A stretch of DNA of 64,000 nt from Euzebya pacifica (GTDB lineage: Bacteria; Actinomycetota; Nitriliruptoria; Euzebyales; Euzebyaceae), in NCBI RefSeq assembly GCF_003344865.1, contig NZ_CP031165.1, forward strand, positions 248,001-312,000. Direction: 5' to 3'. The notes beneath the pieces are model-generated. The model made no database searches, was not told the DNA's origin, and was given only the letters and a program-made list of their open reading frames with translations. Shown here one piece after another: positions 34,711 to 43,172 of this stretch. Numbering within the stretch: position 1 is the first letter of the stretch; each line of letters opens with the position of its first letter. A program made the translations under genes and the position numbers.

Positions 34711-36411
34711 ATGTGGTCGACTGGTCACATGGGTGATCGGGGTGTTGAGGCGCGATGGGCCGAGGGGACGTCGCCGGCTGAGCGGATCGTGCACGACACG
34801 TTGCGGCTGGCCGTTGCTTCCGATGTTCGGTTGCTGCCGCAGGTGATGCTGCGCGTTGGCGAGCGCGGAACAGCCCAGGAGGTGGAGGCGGACCTGATCG
34901 TGGTCGACCCAGCCCACGGTGTCACGGTGGTCGAGGTCAAGGGCGGGACGATGCTCTTCGACCCCGGCCGTAACCTGTGGCGGCGGCGCGAGGCTGCCGG
35001 GCAGGAGGTCCGGGACCCCGTTGCGCAGGTCAAGCGTGCGCTTGCGATCGTCAAGCGTCATCTCGACCAGAGCCGCTTCCCGGTCGAGGCCATCCCCTTC
35101 CGATGGGTCGTGGCCACGCCGGACTGCACCCTCGACTCGCCGGGGGAGGGGCTGCTGCCCGAGGAGCTGCTGTGGGACGCGCGGGCGTTGGGCGAAATGG
35201 CCGGCGCGCTGGCCAGGACCCAGGGGAAACCCGACGGCGGAACCACGCCCATCGGCGAGGTCCGGGCCGAGGCGATCGCCAGAGCCCTCCGCGGACGAGC
35301 GGTTGAGGGAACACCGAGCGACGCCGCCCGTGTGGCGGCGCACGAGCAGCAGGTCGTGGCACTGACCGAGTCGCACCGCAACGTCATGCACCAGTTCCTG
35401 CGCCACCAGCGGGTGCTGGTCCGCGGGGCGGCCGGGACGGGCAAGACGATGCTGGCGCTGGAGGTGGCGGCCCTGCATGCCTCCCAGGGTGCGCGTGTCC
35501 TGGTGACGTGCTGGCACAAGCTGCTGGCCACCCACCTTCGGGAGGGCCTGCTGAACCGGTTGTCGACGTTCGGCTCGCCCGCCGCCGATGACGTCACAGA
35601 CGACCCGACGGGAAGGGTGGTCGTCACCGACCTGGCCTCGCTCGCTGGGGGAGCCGAGCCGCCGGCTGGAGCAGATCCGCGGGAGTGGTTCTACGAAGTC
35701 CTCCCCGACCGGTTGAGTCCCGACGCCACGGGCGGGCCCTTCGACGTCATCGTCCTCGACGAGGCGCAGGACCCGGGTGAGCTGTGGCACCTGGCGTTGG
35801 CCGGGCTGAGCGTTGACGGCGGTCGCTGGTTCGCCTTCGCCGACCGGCAGCAGGACCTGTTCGGTACCGCGCCAGCGCTCAAGGACTTCGTGGACGTCGC
35901 GCACGAGCTGCGGGAGAACTTCCGCAACACCCGGCAGATCGCCGCGTTCGCGACCTGGTTCGGTGATGTGGAAACCGACTGCCTGACCGGCGACGGCCCG
36001 GAGGTCGTCAAGGTCGCCGTGCCCGCCGACCGGATCGTCGGCCGAACGACGGAGATCGCCAAGAAGCTCCGGCGCGACGAGGGCTACCGCCCCGACCAGG
36101 TCGCCGCCATCTGGCTGTTCCACAACCCGTGGAAGCACGACCCTGACGGACTGGTTGCCCAGCACCGCGGCGGTGAGATGGTCACCACCAACAGCGCGGC
36201 GTTCAAGGGCATGGAGCGTGAGGTGGTCGTGCTCGGCATCGACCTCCGGCCGGGTCTCCCGCTTGATGACCTCAAGCGACTCGTCTACACCGCAGCCACC
36301 AGAGCGAGGTCGAAGCTGGTCGTCGTCGCCGATCCCGATCAGCTACGGCAGGCCGAGCTGTACATCCTGGCAGGCTTGTTCAAGCGCTCGTCCCCCTCGA
36401 CACCCGGTTGA
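34711..36411 (+). CDS. NERD nuclease fused to UvrD/SF1-type helicase
   Basis: A 566-residue protein (a second start at 34729 is possible). The N-terminal NERD domain shows Asp near residue 61 and 'VTVVEVKGG' (Glu-x-Lys), the nuclease active-site pattern. An SF1 helicase follows: Walker A 'RGAAGTGKTMLAL' near 239-250, Walker B 'DVIVLDEAQD', a motif IV-like region near 'ENFRNTRQIAAF', and the C-terminal 'RLVYTAATRARSKLVVVADP' motif VI. The predicted activity is ATP-driven DNA unwinding coupled to cleavage, a common defence architecture. It is the last gene of a small three-gene cluster before the broken gene and IS21 element. Confidence 0.85.
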   Translation: MWSTGHMGDRGVEARWAEGTSPAERIVHDTLRLAVASDVRLLPQVMLRVGERGTAQEVEADLIVVDPAHGVTVVEVKGGTMLFDPGRNLWRRREAAGQEVRDPVAQVKRALAIVKRHLDQSRFPVEAIPFRWVVATPDCTLDSPGEGLLPEELLWDARALGEMAGALARTQGKPDGGTTPIGEVRAEAIARALRGRAVEGTPSDAARVAAHEQQVVALTESHRNVMHQFLRHQRVLVRGAAGTGKTMLALEVAALHASQGARVLVTCWHKLLATHLREGLLNRLSTFGSPAADDVTDDPTGRVVVTDLASLAGGAEPPAGADPREWFYEVLPDRLSPDATGGPFDVIVLDEAQDPGELWHLALAGLSVDGGRWFAFADRQQDLFGTAPALKDFVDVAHELRENFRNTRQIAAFATWFGDVETDCLTGDGPEVVKVAVPADRIVGRTTEIAKKLRRDEGYRPDQVAAIWLFHNPWKHDPDGLVAQHRGGEMVTTNSAAFKGMEREVVVLGIDLRPGLPLDDLKRLVYTAATRARSKLVVVADPDQLRQAELYILAGLFKRSSPSTPG

Positions 36412-36683
36412 GAGGACCTATCGGGTATCTCACCGATCTGACGCGGGAAGCCCGAAGAAGGCACAGCGTTCGCGTTGGGCGCCTGTTGCAACGACCAAGG
36501 GACCGCGGCAGAAGATCGTTCGCCCGTGCTCAGATCCCTTGAGTGACGCAGAGCGAGAAGTCGCTTGTCCCGGCCCTTGTCGCCGAAGGGCTTTGTTGCT
36601 GTGGACCCGTAAGGAGTGCAGGCCGGGACGTGCCACGCGTGCTTATAAATCGACGATCGAAGCAGCACGGGATTCTGTGGGAC
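36412..36683. other. Intergenic stretch with no supported gene
   Basis: Between the NERD helicase stop and the end of the interrupted gene. Short open frames exist but lack protein-like composition, start sites or a matching family. No tRNA-like fold is seen. Confidence 0.5.
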
Positions 36684-37004
36684 TCAACCCGTGTCCTGAG
36701 ACCAGTCGATCGCAGGACCTATGCGGCCGTGTGACCCGCGAGGCGGAGGTCTCTTGGGTATGGGCTGCCATATCGGGGCTTCGTCGTCCTCGTTGATGCC
36801 ATAGTGACTTTCCTTGGGACGTTCAAGTGGTGAGTAACACAGCCGCGGCGTAGGGCGCGCTGGCATGACGGCGCCGCATGCGGCTGCCAGTTCGGTGTCA
36901 TCTAGATACTCGCGTAGGACACCTTCCTCCCAGCATCCGTCGGAGAACCACGATGCGAGACGGGCCACGACCACACTTTGCAGCCAGGGGTCGAGGGGCC
37001 TTTC
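36684..37004 (-). pseudogene. Interrupted gene, C-terminal part
   Basis: The 105-residue C-terminal half ('RPLDPWLQSVVVARLASWF', then 'WEEGVLREYLDD') of the gene split by the IS21 element. When the element and one 5-bp duplication are removed, this part joins in frame to the N-terminal part at 39200-39513 to give a 209-residue protein ('LRNQPE' followed by 'RPLDPWLQ'). No family is recognised. The last third is Pro/Arg-rich. Confidence 0.75.
37000..37004. repeat. Target-site duplication CTTTC, left copy
   Basis: CTTTC immediately flanks the IS21 left end; the matching copy is at 39200-39204. A 5-bp duplication fits the IS21 family range (4-8 bp). Confidence 0.9.
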
Positions 37005-37058
37005 TGTCAACAGCGGGCGAAATCTGACCCCCTTGCAGCGGTTGAATCTTGACCCCCT
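37005..37058. repeat. Left terminal inverted repeat region of the IS21 element
   Basis: Starts with TGTC and contains CTGACCCCCT at 37024-37033 and GAATCTTGACCCCCT at 37044-37058. These match the right end in reverse complement at the same offsets. Confidence 0.85.
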
Positions 37059-37065
37059 CTGGAGT

Positions 37066-37851
37066 TCATGGTGCTGGGTCGGCGGCGGGGACGCGGCCGA
37101 GGTCGCGGTCCTTGAGGCGGTAGCTGTCGCCCTTGAGCGGGACGACGTCGGCGTGGTGGACGAGCCGGTCGATCATGGCTGCGGCCACGACGGGGTCGCC
37201 GAAGACCTCGCCCCACCGGCTGAATGGCTTGTTGGAGCTCATGATCACGCTGGCGCGTTCGTATCTGGCGGCGATGAGTTGGAAGAACAGGTTGGCGGCC
37301 TCGGCCTCAAACGGGATGTAGCCGACCTCGTCGATGACCACGACGGGGACGCGGCCGAGGGCGCGGAGTTCGTCCTGGAGCCGGCCGGCGGCGTGGGCGG
37401 CGCCGAGCCGGTCGACCCATTGGGCGGCGGTGGCGAAGGCGACGCGGTGACCGGCCAGGCAGGCGCGGATGCCCAGCGCGATGGAGAGGTGGGTCTTGCC
37501 GGTGCCGGGCGGGCCGAGGAACACCACGTTGGCGCGGGCGTCGACGAAGTCGAGCTGGCCGAGATGGCCGATCAATTCGCGCTTGACGGAGGTCTGGTGG
37601 TCGAAGTCGAAGTCCTCCAGGGTCTTGCGGGCCGGGAACTTCGCGGCTTTGATGCGGGCCTGGCCGCCGTGGGCGGCGCGGGCGTCGACTTCTTTCTCAA
37701 GGCACGCGGCGAGGAACGCCTCGTGGGTCCAGCCCTCCTCGCGGGCCCGGTCGGCCAGCCGCGGGGCGGCCGCCGCGAGGGACGGGGCCTTCATGGCCCG
37801 GCACAGGTAGGCCAGGTGGCTGTCGGTGGCCGACGCCGGCGTGGTTGCCAT
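37066..37851 (-). CDS. istB: IS21 helper ATPase IstB
   Basis: A 261-residue AAA+ ATPase that assists IstA in selecting the target. Walker A 'GPPGTGKTHLSIALG', Walker B 'VVIDEVGYIPFE', and the arginine-finger region near 'MIDRLVHHADVVPLKGDSYR' are all intact. ATG at 37851 overlaps the istA stop by ATGA, so it is coupled to istA. Confidence 0.95.
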   Translation of the reverse strand: MATTPASATDSHLAYLCRAMKAPSLAAAAPRLADRAREEGWTHEAFLAACLEKEVDARAAHGGQARIKAAKFPARKTLEDFDFDHQTSVKRELIGHLGQLDFVDARANVVFLGPPGTGKTHLSIALGIRACLAGHRVAFATAAQWVDRLGAAHAAGRLQDELRALGRVPVVVIDEVGYIPFEAEAANLFFQLIAARYERASVIMSSNKPFSRWGEVFGDPVVAAAMIDRLVHHADVVPLKGDSYRLKDRDLGRVPAADPAP

Positions 37852-39068
37852 CAGGCCACCCCGAGCAGCCGGTCGTAGTCGGCGAGGTCCCGCTGCTCCA
37901 CACCGGTGTCGGGGCCGGCGACGGGCAGCTCGAGCAGCTGGGCGCGGGCCTTGCGGGCGGCGTCGTGGGCCGGGTCGGTGATGGTCTGATGCTTGGCGAG
38001 GACCCGGTCGTGGCGGGCGACCTCGTCGCGGCCACAGGTCACCACGACCTGATCGGCGGTGCGGCGGATGGTGACCTTGCGGCCGATCGCGCCCGGGTGG
38101 ACGGAGTAGTCGTTGGTGTCCACCCGCACCCAGTGGTCGGCGCCCAACCGGACGGTGTGGGTCCAATCGACATCGGGCGGCACCGGCGGCAGCGGCAGCA
38201 TCGCGGCCAGGTCGGCGTCGATGCGTTCGGAGGGCCGCTGGCGCAGCCCGGCGTGGACCCTGACGTTGGCCCGGTCCTCAAGCCACAGGCCCAGCTGGGT
38301 GTTGAAGTCGTCGATCGAGCCGAAGCTGCGTCCGGGCATGAAGCTCGTTTCCAGGTAGCCGTTGGCCCGCTCCACCACCCCCTTGCGCTCCGGGTGGCCC
38401 TTGGCCAGCACGATCGAGCCCATCCCCAACGTGCCTCGGAACGCCAAGTACTCCTGGGTGTAGACCAGCTTGCGGCCCCGCCGGACGCTGATCGCGGGCT
38501 CGCCGTCATACACCCCCTTGCGGGGCACCCGGCCCAGGTCGCGGAGGCACCACAGGTGCCCGCCGAGCACGTCGTGTTTGTCCTTGGACGGGATCATCCG
38601 GGCGGTGATCCACCGCGAGTAGCAGGGCACCCCGACGATCACCGGCAGCACCGCGGTCTGTCCGAACCCGACCGGCACCTTCAGGTCCTCGGGGAACCAC
38701 AGGTCCCACTGGGCCAGCTCGCCCTCCCGATAGACGGTGCGGCCATACCCCTCCGGCAGCAGGTAGGCCGGACGCAGCTCACGCACCCGGTCGCGCAGCA
38801 CCGTCATCCCCCGCGACCAGCCGATCCGCTCGGCGATCACCGTGGCCGGCATGTCCGGCGTGGCCTTGAGCAACTGGCGGATCTGCGGCTCGAACGCATC
38901 CACCGCCGACCCCGCCGCCTCCCGCTCGTACTTCGGTGGCGACGCCGAGCGGATCGCCGCCCGCACCGTGTTGCGCGACAACCCCGTCGCCCGCACGATC
39001 GCCTTGATCGCCATCCCCTCAGCGAAATGCAACCGGCGGACCTCAGCCCACTGCTCCACGTCAATCAC
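37851..39068 (-). CDS. istA: IS21 transposase IstA
   Basis: A 405-residue transposase. The N-terminal helix-turn-helix is 'AIKAIVRATGLSRNTVRAAI', and the DDE catalytic core contains the Asp in 'QWDLWFPEDLKVPVGFG', a central Asp and the C-terminal 'GVVERANGYLETSF' Glu. It binds the ends and cuts DNA. No frameshift or stop interrupts it. It lies just inside the right terminal repeats. Confidence 0.95.
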   Translation of the reverse strand: MIDVEQWAEVRRLHFAEGMAIKAIVRATGLSRNTVRAAIRSASPPKYEREAAGSAVDAFEPQIRQLLKATPDMPATVIAERIGWSRGMTVLRDRVRELRPAYLLPEGYGRTVYREGELAQWDLWFPEDLKVPVGFGQTAVLPVIVGVPCYSRWITARMIPSKDKHDVLGGHLWCLRDLGRVPRKGVYDGEPAISVRRGRKLVYTQEYLAFRGTLGMGSIVLAKGHPERKGVVERANGYLETSFMPGRSFGSIDDFNTQLGLWLEDRANVRVHAGLRQRPSERIDADLAAMLPLPPVPPDVDWTHTVRLGADHWVRVDTNDYSVHPGAIGRKVTIRRTADQVVVTCGRDEVARHDRVLAKHQTITDPAHDAARKARAQLLELPVAGPDTGVEQRDLADYDRLLGVA

Positions 39069-39145
39069 AACCCTTCCTCCTGACTCGACGACACGATCGA
39101 GTCAGGGTCAGATCCCACCCGCCCACAGCAGGTGAACCACGACGA

Positions 39146-39199
39146 AGGGGGTCAAGATTCGCCCGTCGTCAGGGGGTCAGTATTGGGCCGCTACCGACA
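39146..39199. repeat. Right terminal inverted repeat region of the IS21 element
   Basis: Contains AGGGGGTCAAGATTC at 39146-39160 and AGGGGGTCAG at 39171-39180, and ends GACA at 39196-39199. It mirrors the left end. Confidence 0.85.
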
Positions 39200-39513
39200 C
39201 TTTCGGGTTGATTCCTCAGAGTGGTCCAGTCGCGGCCAAGCACCGTCTCAGGAAGCCTCTCGTCAGTAACTGCGAGTCGTATAGCTCCGTCGGTCGTGGG
39301 ACATCGGTCCAATCGGACCTTCGGCATCGCTTTCGCGAACCACGATTGGGCTTGTCCGTCAACGCTCCATGTCTCGTTGAAGAGACGTATGGCTGTGCCC
39401 TTGAAGAGACTTATCCTTGTGAGATGGCGCTGCTGTCGCTTGGCGCTCGAATCGTCGACGTACACGTACCTGGGTCCGTTCCACTCGTTATGCGTGAACC
39501 TGTAACCGACCAT
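39200..39513 (-). pseudogene. Interrupted gene, N-terminal part
   Basis: ATG 39513 with AAAGGAAG upstream begins a 104-residue N-terminal half ('MVGYRFTHNEWNGPRYVYVDD', 'WSVDGQAQSWFAKAMPKVR') that ends at the IS21 insertion. It rejoins the 36684-37004 part in frame once the element and one CTTTC copy are removed. The intact gene would follow the BrxHI-like helicase by 72 bp in the same direction. No family is recognised; its loss shows it is not needed for survival. Confidence 0.75.
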
Positions 39514-39585
39514 GGTGCTTCCTTTCGGGTTCCTTCTCGGTCGAAGGAGCAGAACCCTTTAGGCCCATCCCATTGGCCTACATCG

Positions 39586-41691
39586 TCAGGCAATGGCTCT
39601 GAGGGCCTTCTCCAGCGTGGCGGCTACGGCATCGTCGTCGCGCAGTCGCTCGGCGAGCGTGTGCATCGCCAAAGGCAGAGGCAGGCATTCGTTGAACTTC
39701 AGGCCCGTGACGGCGCCGGGGGAAACCCCAGGAAGCAGGTCCGACGCGTCGCTGCGCTTCAACTCGGCGATGGCGGCGGTCGCACCCGCTTGGGTCGTGC
39801 CCGGGCGCAGGGGCACGTACAGCTCGGTGGCCGCGTTGACCGACCCGGCGCAATCGAGGTGCTCGGTCAGCGCAAGGTTGGCCTTGGTGCCCGCGAACGT
39901 CCACCACACCGGGCGGCCGCCGTCGCTGCCGACCACTGTGCCGTCCGGTGACGCCCACTCGTGCCACGACCGTTGCTGGGCCAACACCGACTTCGCCCGC
40001 TGGGACCAGGTCACTCCGGGGGTGTGTCCCTCGAGGACGCGGGCCATGGCCTGCGCCAGCTCGTAGGAGATCGCGGGACCACCGGAGTTCCACCGGCTCT
40101 TGCCCATGTCGTCGCTGGGCTCGACGAACACGAGGCGACGCGGCCAGTCGACGTCCTTGACCCGCCACGGCCGGCCACCCAACAGGATCACCGCCGGGCC
40201 GTCCTGACGGCGCTGGAGGCTGAGGGGGTCGATGCTCCCGAGCTCCCGCCGGCCGTGCCAGACCGTCATCAGCGGGGCCGCGGTGAACACCGCGATCAGG
40301 TCGAGGAAGTGGCGTCGGCCGTAGCTCTCCTCGCCCTCGATCCCGAAGGAGAGCATCCCGCCCTCGTCGACAAGGATGGCTTGGTTGACCATCCACTCGA
40401 CGATCTCCTCGACCGGCTCGGGGTCCATCGCCGCGAATGCGGGCAACGGTCCCATCCACTCACGCCACAGCTGCCGACCGACACGCCCCTCCTGCAGGGA
40501 CAGGGCCATCAGCTGCTGGGCGAACAGGTGCGCGGGGGCCGGGGGTGGGGTGACCGGTTCCACCCATCCGTCCTCCCACAGGGCCAGCAGCCCAGCAGCC
40601 TGCAGCACCGCCGCGTCCTTGGTGCACAGAAACAGGCAGTTGCGGCTGGTTCCCGATCGCCGGCCGGTCCGACCGATCCGCTGCAGGAACGACGCCACGG
40701 TCGAGGGCGCGTCGATCTGGATGACCCGATCCAGGTCGCCCACGTCGATGCCCAGCTCGAGCGTCGAGGTGGCCACGATGACGCAGTCGCGAGCCTCGGT
40801 GAACGCCCGCTCGGCATACCGCCGCTCATCTGCTGACAACGACGAGTGCGACACGAAGGTGGCCACGTCGAGCAGCCGCAGGGCGGTGGACAGCTCCTCC
40901 ACCCGCGCTCGGCTGTCGACGAACACCAGCCGCTTCTCTCCGCGGTGCAGGCGGCTGATGACCGTTGCCGCGTTGTCGATCGTGCCGACGAAGTCGACGG
41001 TGATCTCGGTCTGGTCGGTCGTCGCGTCGGCCGCCGGGTTGATCACGCCACCGGCCCGACCGGTGTCGCTGCCCTTCAACCACTCCAACAGGCCGCCGGG
41101 GTCCCCGACCGTTGCCGACAACCCGATGCGCTGGACGGGTCCGCCGGCCAGGTGGCTGACGCGCTCCAGCAGCGACAGCAGGTGCCAGCCGCGGTCGTCC
41201 CCGGCGAAGGCATGCACCTCGTCGACCACCACGGTGCGGACGTTGCCGAGGAACGCCCGCGCGTCGATGGTCTGGGAGATCAGCATGACCTCCAACGACT
41301 CTGGTGTCGTCAGCAGGATGTCCGGCGGCTCGGCCAGCATCCGACCCCGCACGCCCCGCCCGATGTCGCCGTGCCACACACCCGCGGTCCGCCCGACCAT
41401 CTGCGCGTAGGACTCGAGCCGCGGGAACAGGTTGTTCAGCAGTGCCTTCAGCGGGCACACGTAGAGCACCGACAGCCCGTTCCAGTCCTCGGTCAGCATC
41501 CGGGACAAGATCGGAAAGGTCGCGGCTTCGGTCTTGCCTCCCGCTGTCGGCGCCAGCATGACCGCGTGCTCCCCGGCCATGACCGGCTCGATGGCCTGCT
41601 GCTGCAGCGGCCGAAGCGACGGCCAACCAAGCGTGTTGACCACGTGATGAAGGACAGCGGGGTGCAAGCGCGGTGCGGCTGGTTCAGGCAC
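39586..41691 (-). CDS. brxHI: BrxHI-like Lhr-family DEAD/DEAH helicase
   Basis: A 701-residue protein from GTG 41691. SF2 motifs: 'LAPTAGGKTEA' (Walker A, residues 46-56), 'TVVVDEVHAFAG' (DEVH, about 153-164), 'LSATVGDP' (motif III), 'FLQRIGRTGR' (motif VI) and the Lhr-type extra domains downstream. The helicase fits the BrxHI component of type 2 BREX loci, where it accompanies pglY, pglZ and brxD. It is divergent from the AlbA_2 gene with only 38 bp between starts and a palindrome in the gap. Confidence 0.75.
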   Translation of the reverse strand: MPEPAAPRLHPAVLHHVVNTLGWPSLRPLQQQAIEPVMAGEHAVMLAPTAGGKTEAATFPILSRMLTEDWNGLSVLYVCPLKALLNNLFPRLESYAQMVGRTAGVWHGDIGRGVRGRMLAEPPDILLTTPESLEVMLISQTIDARAFLGNVRTVVVDEVHAFAGDDRGWHLLSLLERVSHLAGGPVQRIGLSATVGDPGGLLEWLKGSDTGRAGGVINPAADATTDQTEITVDFVGTIDNAATVISRLHRGEKRLVFVDSRARVEELSTALRLLDVATFVSHSSLSADERRYAERAFTEARDCVIVATSTLELGIDVGDLDRVIQIDAPSTVASFLQRIGRTGRRSGTSRNCLFLCTKDAAVLQAAGLLALWEDGWVEPVTPPPAPAHLFAQQLMALSLQEGRVGRQLWREWMGPLPAFAAMDPEPVEEIVEWMVNQAILVDEGGMLSFGIEGEESYGRRHFLDLIAVFTAAPLMTVWHGRRELGSIDPLSLQRRQDGPAVILLGGRPWRVKDVDWPRRLVFVEPSDDMGKSRWNSGGPAISYELAQAMARVLEGHTPGVTWSQRAKSVLAQQRSWHEWASPDGTVVGSDGGRPVWWTFAGTKANLALTEHLDCAGSVNAATELYVPLRPGTTQAGATAAIAELKRSDASDLLPGVSPGAVTGLKFNECLPLPLAMHTLAERLRDDDAVAATLEKALRAIA

Positions 41692-41703
41692 GACTGGAAC
41701 TCT

Positions 41704-41722
41704 ACTCTAAATCCTTTAGAGT
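41704..41722. promoter_or_regulatory. Palindromic operator between helicase and AlbA_2 regulator
   Basis: ACTCTAAA-TCC-TTTAGAGT has perfect 8-bp arms. It occupies most of the 38-bp gap between divergent starts at 41691 and 41730 in an AT-rich stretch. The position suits autoregulation of both promoters by the adjacent AlbA_2-type protein. Confidence 0.65.
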
Positions 41723-41729
41723 AACGAGC

Positions 41730-43139
41730 ATGCAGCGAGAGGTCGAACGAGTGCTCGCTCTTCCGCTGGAGGAGCGCGGCCCCGGAATTGTCGCGCTCCC
41801 GGAGACGCAGTGGTTCGATCGGAAGAGCGCCAGGTTGAAGGCCACCGACCTTGCGCCGGCGCTCACCGCGTTCGCGAACGCGGAGGGTGGGACGATCGTG
41901 ATCGGACTGCGTGATGGTGGCGTTGAAGGGATCGATCACGTGGCGCCGCAGGAGAACGAGTGGCGGCAAGCCGCGGTCGACTTCACCGTCCCCCCGGTCG
42001 GCTTGAGCATCGACAAGGTTCCCTGCCTCAAGGCCGATGGTCACGAAACCAACCTCCTGGTCCTCGACATCCCGGCCAGCGATCGTGTCCATGCCACCCA
42101 CAAGGACGAGGTCTATCTCCGCATCGGAGACGAGAGCCGAAAGCTGACCTTCCAGCAGCGCCAAGAGCTTGAGTTCGACAAAGGTCAAAGCACCTTCGAG
42201 AGCACTCCCGTGGAAGGCACGGTCGCCGACCTGCTCGACCGCAACCTCCTGGATGGCTGGGCTGAAGCGGTGGACCACCCGGACGTAGAGCGACTCCTGG
42301 CGGCCCGGGGCCTCATCACCCGGTCAGGGAGCCTGACGGTGGGCGCGGTGTTGCTGTTCGGACGGGCCCCGCAGGCGAGCTTTCCCTCAGCGCACGTGCG
42401 GATTCTCCGATACCGCGGGACCGACAGGGGCACGGGGCGTCGCCAGCAGGTCGTTGCTGACGAGCGACTGGAAGGGCCGCTGCCGCATCAGATCACTCAG
42501 GCAATGGAGAAGATCGCCGCGTTGCTGCCGACTCGGCGGGCGCTGAGCCGGGCCGGACGCTTCGAGGCTGTCGGCGCCATTCCTCATGACGCCTGGTTGG
42601 AGGGGCTCGTGAATGCGGTGACTCACCGGTCCTACAGCCAAGCGGGTGACCACGTTCGGGTGGAGATCTTCGATGACCGCCTCGAGATCGAGAGCCCCGG
42701 GAGGTTCCCAGGCGTGGTCGATCTTGACGACCCGGAGGCCATGACCCGGTTTGCTCGCAACCCCCGGATCGCGCGTGTCCTTGCCGACCTGAGCCTTGTC
42801 CAAGAGCTGGGTGAGGGTGTCCGCCGAATCTTCGAGGAGATGCGGCTCGCTGGACTGGAGCATCCCCGCTACCACCAGACCGCGGGGAGTGTGCGCCTGA
42901 CCCTGTCGACGGAGCCGGTTGACCGGGCGCTCGAGGCGCGACTGTCCGAGACCGGTCGCGACCTGGTGAGGGCGATACGCCAGCGGGAGCGGGCGAGCAC
43001 CGGCGAGCTGGCCGATCTTCTTGGCCGTTCACGGCCTGTGGTCATCCGGGATCTGAAGATTCTTGAGCAGGCTCGACTGGTTGAGTGGGTGGGCTCGAGC
43101 CCGAAGGACCCCCGGGCCTACTGGCGACTGCCCCGCTGA
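41730..43139 (+). CDS. AlbA_2/Schlafen-type DNA-binding regulator with ATPase-like C-terminus
   Basis: A 469-residue protein starting at ATG 41730; an upstream in-frame start at 41673 would reach into the operator. The N-terminus shows the AlbA_2/divergent AAA_4 core 'ETQWFDRKSARLKATDLAPALTAFANAEGGTIVIGLRDGG', a Schlafen-like nucleic-acid-binding fold. The GHKL-like 'AWLEGLVNAVTHRSY' and 'DRLEIESPGRFPGVV' follow, and a winged helix 'STGELADLLGRSRPVVIRDLKILEQARLVEWVG' ends the protein. This is the usual architecture of transcriptional regulators in defence loci. It converges on brxD and probably binds the palindrome beside it. Confidence 0.75.
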   Translation: MQREVERVLALPLEERGPGIVALPETQWFDRKSARLKATDLAPALTAFANAEGGTIVIGLRDGGVEGIDHVAPQENEWRQAAVDFTVPPVGLSIDKVPCLKADGHETNLLVLDIPASDRVHATHKDEVYLRIGDESRKLTFQQRQELEFDKGQSTFESTPVEGTVADLLDRNLLDGWAEAVDHPDVERLLAARGLITRSGSLTVGAVLLFGRAPQASFPSAHVRILRYRGTDRGTGRRQQVVADERLEGPLPHQITQAMEKIAALLPTRRALSRAGRFEAVGAIPHDAWLEGLVNAVTHRSYSQAGDHVRVEIFDDRLEIESPGRFPGVVDLDDPEAMTRFARNPRIARVLADLSLVQELGEGVRRIFEEMRLAGLEHPRYHQTAGSVRLTLSTEPVDRALEARLSETGRDLVRAIRQRERASTGELADLLGRSRPVVIRDLKILEQARLVEWVGSSPKDPRAYWRLPR

Positions 43140-43172
43140 GCGAATCACACGTGTGGCATTAAACAAGCTCGT

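Larger units (their letters stand above)
37005..39199. mobile_element. IS21-family insertion sequence, intact
   Basis: A 2195-bp element with complete istA and istB on the minus strand. Both ends begin TGTC (rc GACA), with repeated internal motifs CTGACCCCCT and GAATCTTGACCCCCT placed symmetrically at equal distances (19 and 39 bases) from each end. This multiple-repeat end structure is typical of IS21. The 5-bp CTTTC duplication on both sides and unbroken transposase genes show a recent insertion. Confidence 0.95.

Noticed and set aside
36339-36668. 109-residue minus-strand open frame near the NERD helicase end
   Set aside because: It overlaps the helicase C-terminus, has no protein-like composition and shows no motif.
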